A stretch of DNA of 63,819 bases from Bacteroidales bacterium (lineage in GTDB: Bacteria > Bacteroidota > Bacteroidia > Bacteroidales > WCHB1-69): assembly GCA_017651425.1 (NCBI GenBank), contig JAGCCZ010000023.1, positions 1 to 63,819 on the forward strand. The letters run 5' to 3'. A model generated the notes under the pieces. That model was not told where the DNA came from, did not search any database, and worked only from the letters and a program-made list of their open reading frames with translations. A program made the position numbers and the translations under genes. Below, piece by piece: positions 61,224-63,819 of the stretch. Position 1 is the first letter of the stretch; every line of letters starts with the position of its first letter.

Positions 61224-63483
61224 ACCCAAGCAACGCTGCGACCTCGGCAGGATTGAGCGCCCACTCGTAGGTGTAGCAGACTTCGGCTTCGTTGGCGGAC
61301 TTTAAGGTGATGCCCTGTGCCTCCGCCTTGATTTCCAAAAGTTTCCCGATGCTCAGCTTGTTGCGCAGTCGCTGTAACAGTGCTTCCGCGGCTTGGGTGT
61401 CCATGCTTTCGATGTTTTGCCCGATGAAAGGCATCTCCAGCCAGATGATTTCGCGGGCATCCACATCCAACATGCCAAAAACAAGTCCCTTCGAGAGGTT
61501 GTTTTCGCTGATTCTCACCAAATGCTGCACACAAGATGGATCGTAGGCCACGCCGGTCTCCTCCGAGAGTCGCATGGGATTGGCGGAGTTCATCCAGCCG
61601 ACCATCAGGTTGGTGGCAATGGCGCCTTCGGAGTAGGCGTTGCATGTGAAAATCACGTACTTGGCACCGGCTGCTGTGAGTTCCGGCAGGGAAAGCTGGA
61701 TGTATTCGGCGGTGCCCACCTGGTCGGGGATGTGGCGGATGTCACCGGAGTGTTTGGCGCCGGGGGCGGTGAGGTTGAAATAGGCGCACTCCACCGGTTT
61801 GCGGCCAGTGAAGACGATACGGCAGCTGAGGTCCATGTCGAGAGGTTGTGCGGGCAACCCTTGTCCCCATTGCATGAACAGGCGCACCTCGTCGCCCTCT
61901 ACGGGAAAGCGGGTGCCGGTGAGGGCGCAGGCCGTGTCTTGGATGGTGGTGGCGCGGTCGCCCACGCTGACAGGGATGTCATACAACGATGGGTCGATGA
62001 ACATGCCGGAAGGCTCGTTACCGGTCTTTGATGCGGCGAATTTACGGCGCATGGCGTTGGTGTACAGCTCATAGACCTGCTTGACCATTTCCGCACACGC
62101 CTGCGCGCTTTGCGTTTTCACAAGCGGGTGTGGCTCGATGGCCTTCAGCCCGCCTGTCAGCGGGCGTGCAAGTCGTTTGCCGTCGGGGTCGAAGTAGAGC
62201 TCGGCGGCGTTGCCGAGCGAGAGCAGCAGCCTTGTCGGCAGTTTGTCGGTGACCTGCCCAAAGGCCTCCAGAGTCCTGTCGGCACCGAAACGCAGCATGG
62301 TGGCGAACAGGGCGCGGGCGAAGAGTCCGGGACGTTGTTGCAGCAGTGTGAGCGTGGCGGTGGCATCGTTGTCCCGACGGGCCTTGTCCACGCATCCTTG
62401 CCAGGTGGTGTAATTCTGCTTGTAGAACATGTCAAGGAGGTCGCGCAGTTTCTCGTAACCTTGCTTGCGCGAGTATTCGCCGAGGCGCAGGGCGTGGATC
62501 ATGCGCACCCAGAGGCCGCGTTTGGGGTTCATGCTCTCGCAGGCTTGTGTGTGGCTCATGGGCAGGTCGTTGAGCCAACGGGCCACGCGGCGGCACCATG
62601 TGCGGTCGTATTTCAGCTTGAGGCTTTCACGCTTGTTGGCGGCGGCCTCCTCACTCTTGTCCTTCGCTAACCATATATGTGTGTTGAGCCGCCGCTCGTG
62701 CTCGATCAGTGTCTTGGGCTCGATGATCTGCACAAACCCTGTTTTCTTGTACCAAAGATAGCGGAGAATGTCGGCAGGTGTCTTCATATAGGCTGCTGCG
62801 GCCTGCTCGTTGCCAAGCGCGTGTAACGCATCGACCACGATCATGGTCGTCTCCTTTATCTTGATGTTGACGTTTTCAGGCAGGGGATAGATGGAAAGCA
62901 GCTGTTTCAGCGAATCTTTCTGGGTGGCGTCTAACGGGGTGGGGGAGTTGAGGAGCGTGACGAGGAGGTGTTGCATGTCGGCATCCGTGAAGAGGCGCAG
63001 CTCTTGGAGCTTGCTGCCTTGTCCGGTATAGACAAAGTCGGCGGTCTTGAAGGGCTTTCCGCAGAAGGGGCAGCCGTTGTAGTGTTCGAGGGGGAAGGTG
63101 CCGTCAGGGATGAGGTGCCCGCACGGCAGGCGGGTGCCCTCAACGGAAATGCCTTCCGGCAGACTGTTGGCAAGCCAAGTGAGAAAGTGGTAAATGGCGC
63201 TCTCCCCAGTGGGCACGTTCCATCCCTTGACCAAAGGCATCCAGTTGAGTTTGGTGCCGAGGACTTCGTCAATGGTGTCGGTAATACTCTCCAGTTGCTG
63301 GGTGGTGGCATGGGCAAGGACGTGCAGAAGTTCTTCGCTGAGCATGTAGCCGTTTCCCCGCAAGCGGGCGGTGAAAGCCAGCAACTCGGCAGTGGGTTGG
63401 TAGGGGGTGTCTGGAGTGCTGCCGTTGTTCAGATAGACGGCCTTTTGGCGTAACGCAATCTTGAGCAGAGTCTTCTCGTCCAT
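61222..63483 (-). CDS. RING-like zinc-finger protein with TerD-like C-terminal region (MXAN_6230/SCO0854-like)
   Basis: 753 residues, cytoplasmic. A zinc-binding half-RING 'LPCGHLIPDG...GCPFCGK' supplies Cys121, His123, Cys138 and Cys141. A long helical middle domain (about 160-500) follows, with 'LPMSHTQACESMNPKRGLWV'. The C-terminal part (about 533-700), 'DMDLSCRIVF', 'HSGDIRH', 'AEYIQLSLPEL', resembles the calcium-binding TerD fold. The order agrees with the MXAN_6230/SCO0854 RING-domain family that occurs with Ter-type stress genes. Function is unknown. The ATG at 63483 is preferred; a longer frame would translate a structured element. Confidence 0.72.
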   Translation of the reverse strand: MDEKTLLKIALRQKAVYLNNGSTPDTPYQPTAELLAFTARLRGNGYMLSEELLHVLAHATTQQLESITDTIDEVLGTKLNWMPLVKGWNVPTGESAIYHFLTWLANSLPEGISVEGTRLPCGHLIPDGTFPLEHYNGCPFCGKPFKTADFVYTGQGSKLQELRLFTDADMQHLLVTLLNSPTPLDATQKDSLKQLLSIYPLPENVNIKIKETTMIVVDALHALGNEQAAAAYMKTPADILRYLWYKKTGFVQIIEPKTLIEHERRLNTHIWLAKDKSEEAAANKRESLKLKYDRTWCRRVARWLNDLPMSHTQACESMNPKRGLWVRMIHALRLGEYSRKQGYEKLRDLLDMFYKQNYTTWQGCVDKARRDNDATATLTLLQQRPGLFARALFATMLRFGADRTLEAFGQVTDKLPTRLLLSLGNAAELYFDPDGKRLARPLTGGLKAIEPHPLVKTQSAQACAEMVKQVYELYTNAMRRKFAASKTGNEPSGMFIDPSLYDIPVSVGDRATTIQDTACALTGTRFPVEGDEVRLFMQWGQGLPAQPLDMDLSCRIVFTGRKPVECAYFNLTAPGAKHSGDIRHIPDQVGTAEYIQLSLPELTAAGAKYVIFTCNAYSEGAIATNLMVGWMNSANPMRLSEETGVAYDPSCVQHLVRISENNLSKGLVFGMLDVDAREIIWLEMPFIGQNIESMDTQAAEALLQRLRNKLSIGKLLEIKAEAQGITLKSANEAEVCYTYEWALNPAEVAALLG

Positions 63484-63522
63484 AATGCAGAATTCAGAGT
63501 GATCCGTACGATACATGTATGA

Positions 63523-63606
63523 AAAACAAGGTAATTGAGCGGCTATAAATAGGACCGAAGTCCCATGTGATCCTCGAGGAAGTAAGCCGCTCTTGGACCT
63601 TGTTTT
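63523..63606 (-). ncRNA. Structured leader element upstream of the RING-TerD-like gene
   Basis: Nested pairing: outer 10-bp stem AAAACAAGGT/ACCTTGTTTT, a 4x4 internal loop, then an 8-bp stem GAGCGGCT/AGCCGCTC. These enclose two hairpins, a TCC-TCGA-GGA palindrome and, on the minus strand, GGAC-TTCG-GTCC with a C(UUCG)G tetraloop. It ends 40 bp before the ATG at 63483. A cis-regulatory RNA, a terminator of the upstream gene, or a processed RNA are all possible; no known family recognised. Confidence 0.55.
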
Positions 63607-63636
63607 GAAAGCCAATTGTAAGCAAAAACCGTGCCA

Positions 63637-63819
63637 TCATGCACACACCGGCGTGGGCATCAGTTTTGCGCAGTGGTTGATGATGTCGTTGGCGTTGGCG
63701 AAACCGGCATCGCAGACCCGTTTGTCCTTGCTGCCATCGTAGCCCATAAACAGGTGCATAGTATCATAGCCGCTCACGATTGACGCCAGCAGTTTTCTGT
63801 CCCGTTTGCCAGCCTCCTC
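63637..63819 (-). CDS. 3' end of an unidentified gene (5' truncated by window edge)
   Basis: 60 codons are open from the right edge to TGA at 63637-63639, reading '...SGYDTMHLFMGYDGSK' and ending 'KLMPTPVCA'. In the same direction as the RING-TerD-like gene and 153 bp upstream, so it may share its operon. Family not identifiable from this piece. Confidence 0.6.
   Translation of the reverse strand, partial: EEAGKRDRKLLASIVSGYDTMHLFMGYDGSKDKRVCDAGFANANDIINHCAKLMPTPVCA

Overview
The window is chromosomal DNA from a member of the Bacteroidota, most likely an uncultured Bacteroidales lineage. Four lines of evidence agree. Boxes of the Bacteroidota type TAnnTTTG precede many genes. Several secreted proteins carry type IX secretion (T9SS) C-terminal sorting domains. 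An S46 dipeptidyl-peptidase of the DPP11 class is present. The rpoC-DUF3467 neighbourhood and the RpoB/RpoC sequences are typical of the group. No phage, plasmid, CRISPR array, rRNA operon or insertion sequence was recognised.

Layout: 1-9757 holds the 3' part of a giant repeat-rich T9SS adhesin, an MsbA-like ABC exporter and trmB. 9900-21730 is the transcription/translation block secE-nusG-rplK-rplA-rplJ-rplL-rpoB-rpoC-DUF3467, ended by a clear terminator. 21775-33034 is mixed: an ABC-F ATPase, a three-gene ECF-sigma operon with overlapping genes, a DUF5692-like membrane protein behind a possible leader peptide, a conserved hypothetical, an unusual thioredoxin/alpha-beta-hydrolase fusion, a GNAT acetyltransferase, a Cys/Met PLP enzyme and a secreted M1 aminopeptidase, followed by tRNA-Leu.

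33410-43422 is the most coherent accessory locus. One leftward run, pstS-like-pstC-pstA-pstB-cysD-cysN-cysH, faces a divergent OprO/P-type porin plus a YeiH/UPF0324 putative sulfate exporter. Joining a 'phosphate' ABC transporter to ATP sulfurylase and APS reductase suggests that the transporter imports sulfate. A 20-bp palindrome just upstream of the promoter of the leftward run is a candidate operator. An AraC-type regulator gene lies just beyond cysH.

43561-56510 holds a lipid acyltransferase with DPP11, a secreted carboxylesterase-like lipoprotein, a large MscS channel, a decayed T9SS gene, rpsT, a thioesterase, a TrmH-type methylase, tRNA-Val, and rnfB-rnfC without the rest of the Rnf operon. 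56511-57797 is a gene-poor island of hairpins and gene remnants. It includes the 3' end of a phosphoribosyltransferase gene that abuts a PIN toxin-antitoxin pair. 58671-63819 carries lpd, an outer-membrane protein, a zinc-finger protein with a TerD-like C-terminal region preceded by a strongly structured element with a UUCG hairpin, and the 3' end of one more gene.

Start codons were moved downstream of the longest open frame wherever a promoter box, a terminator, or a signal peptide showed that the longer frame was not real.
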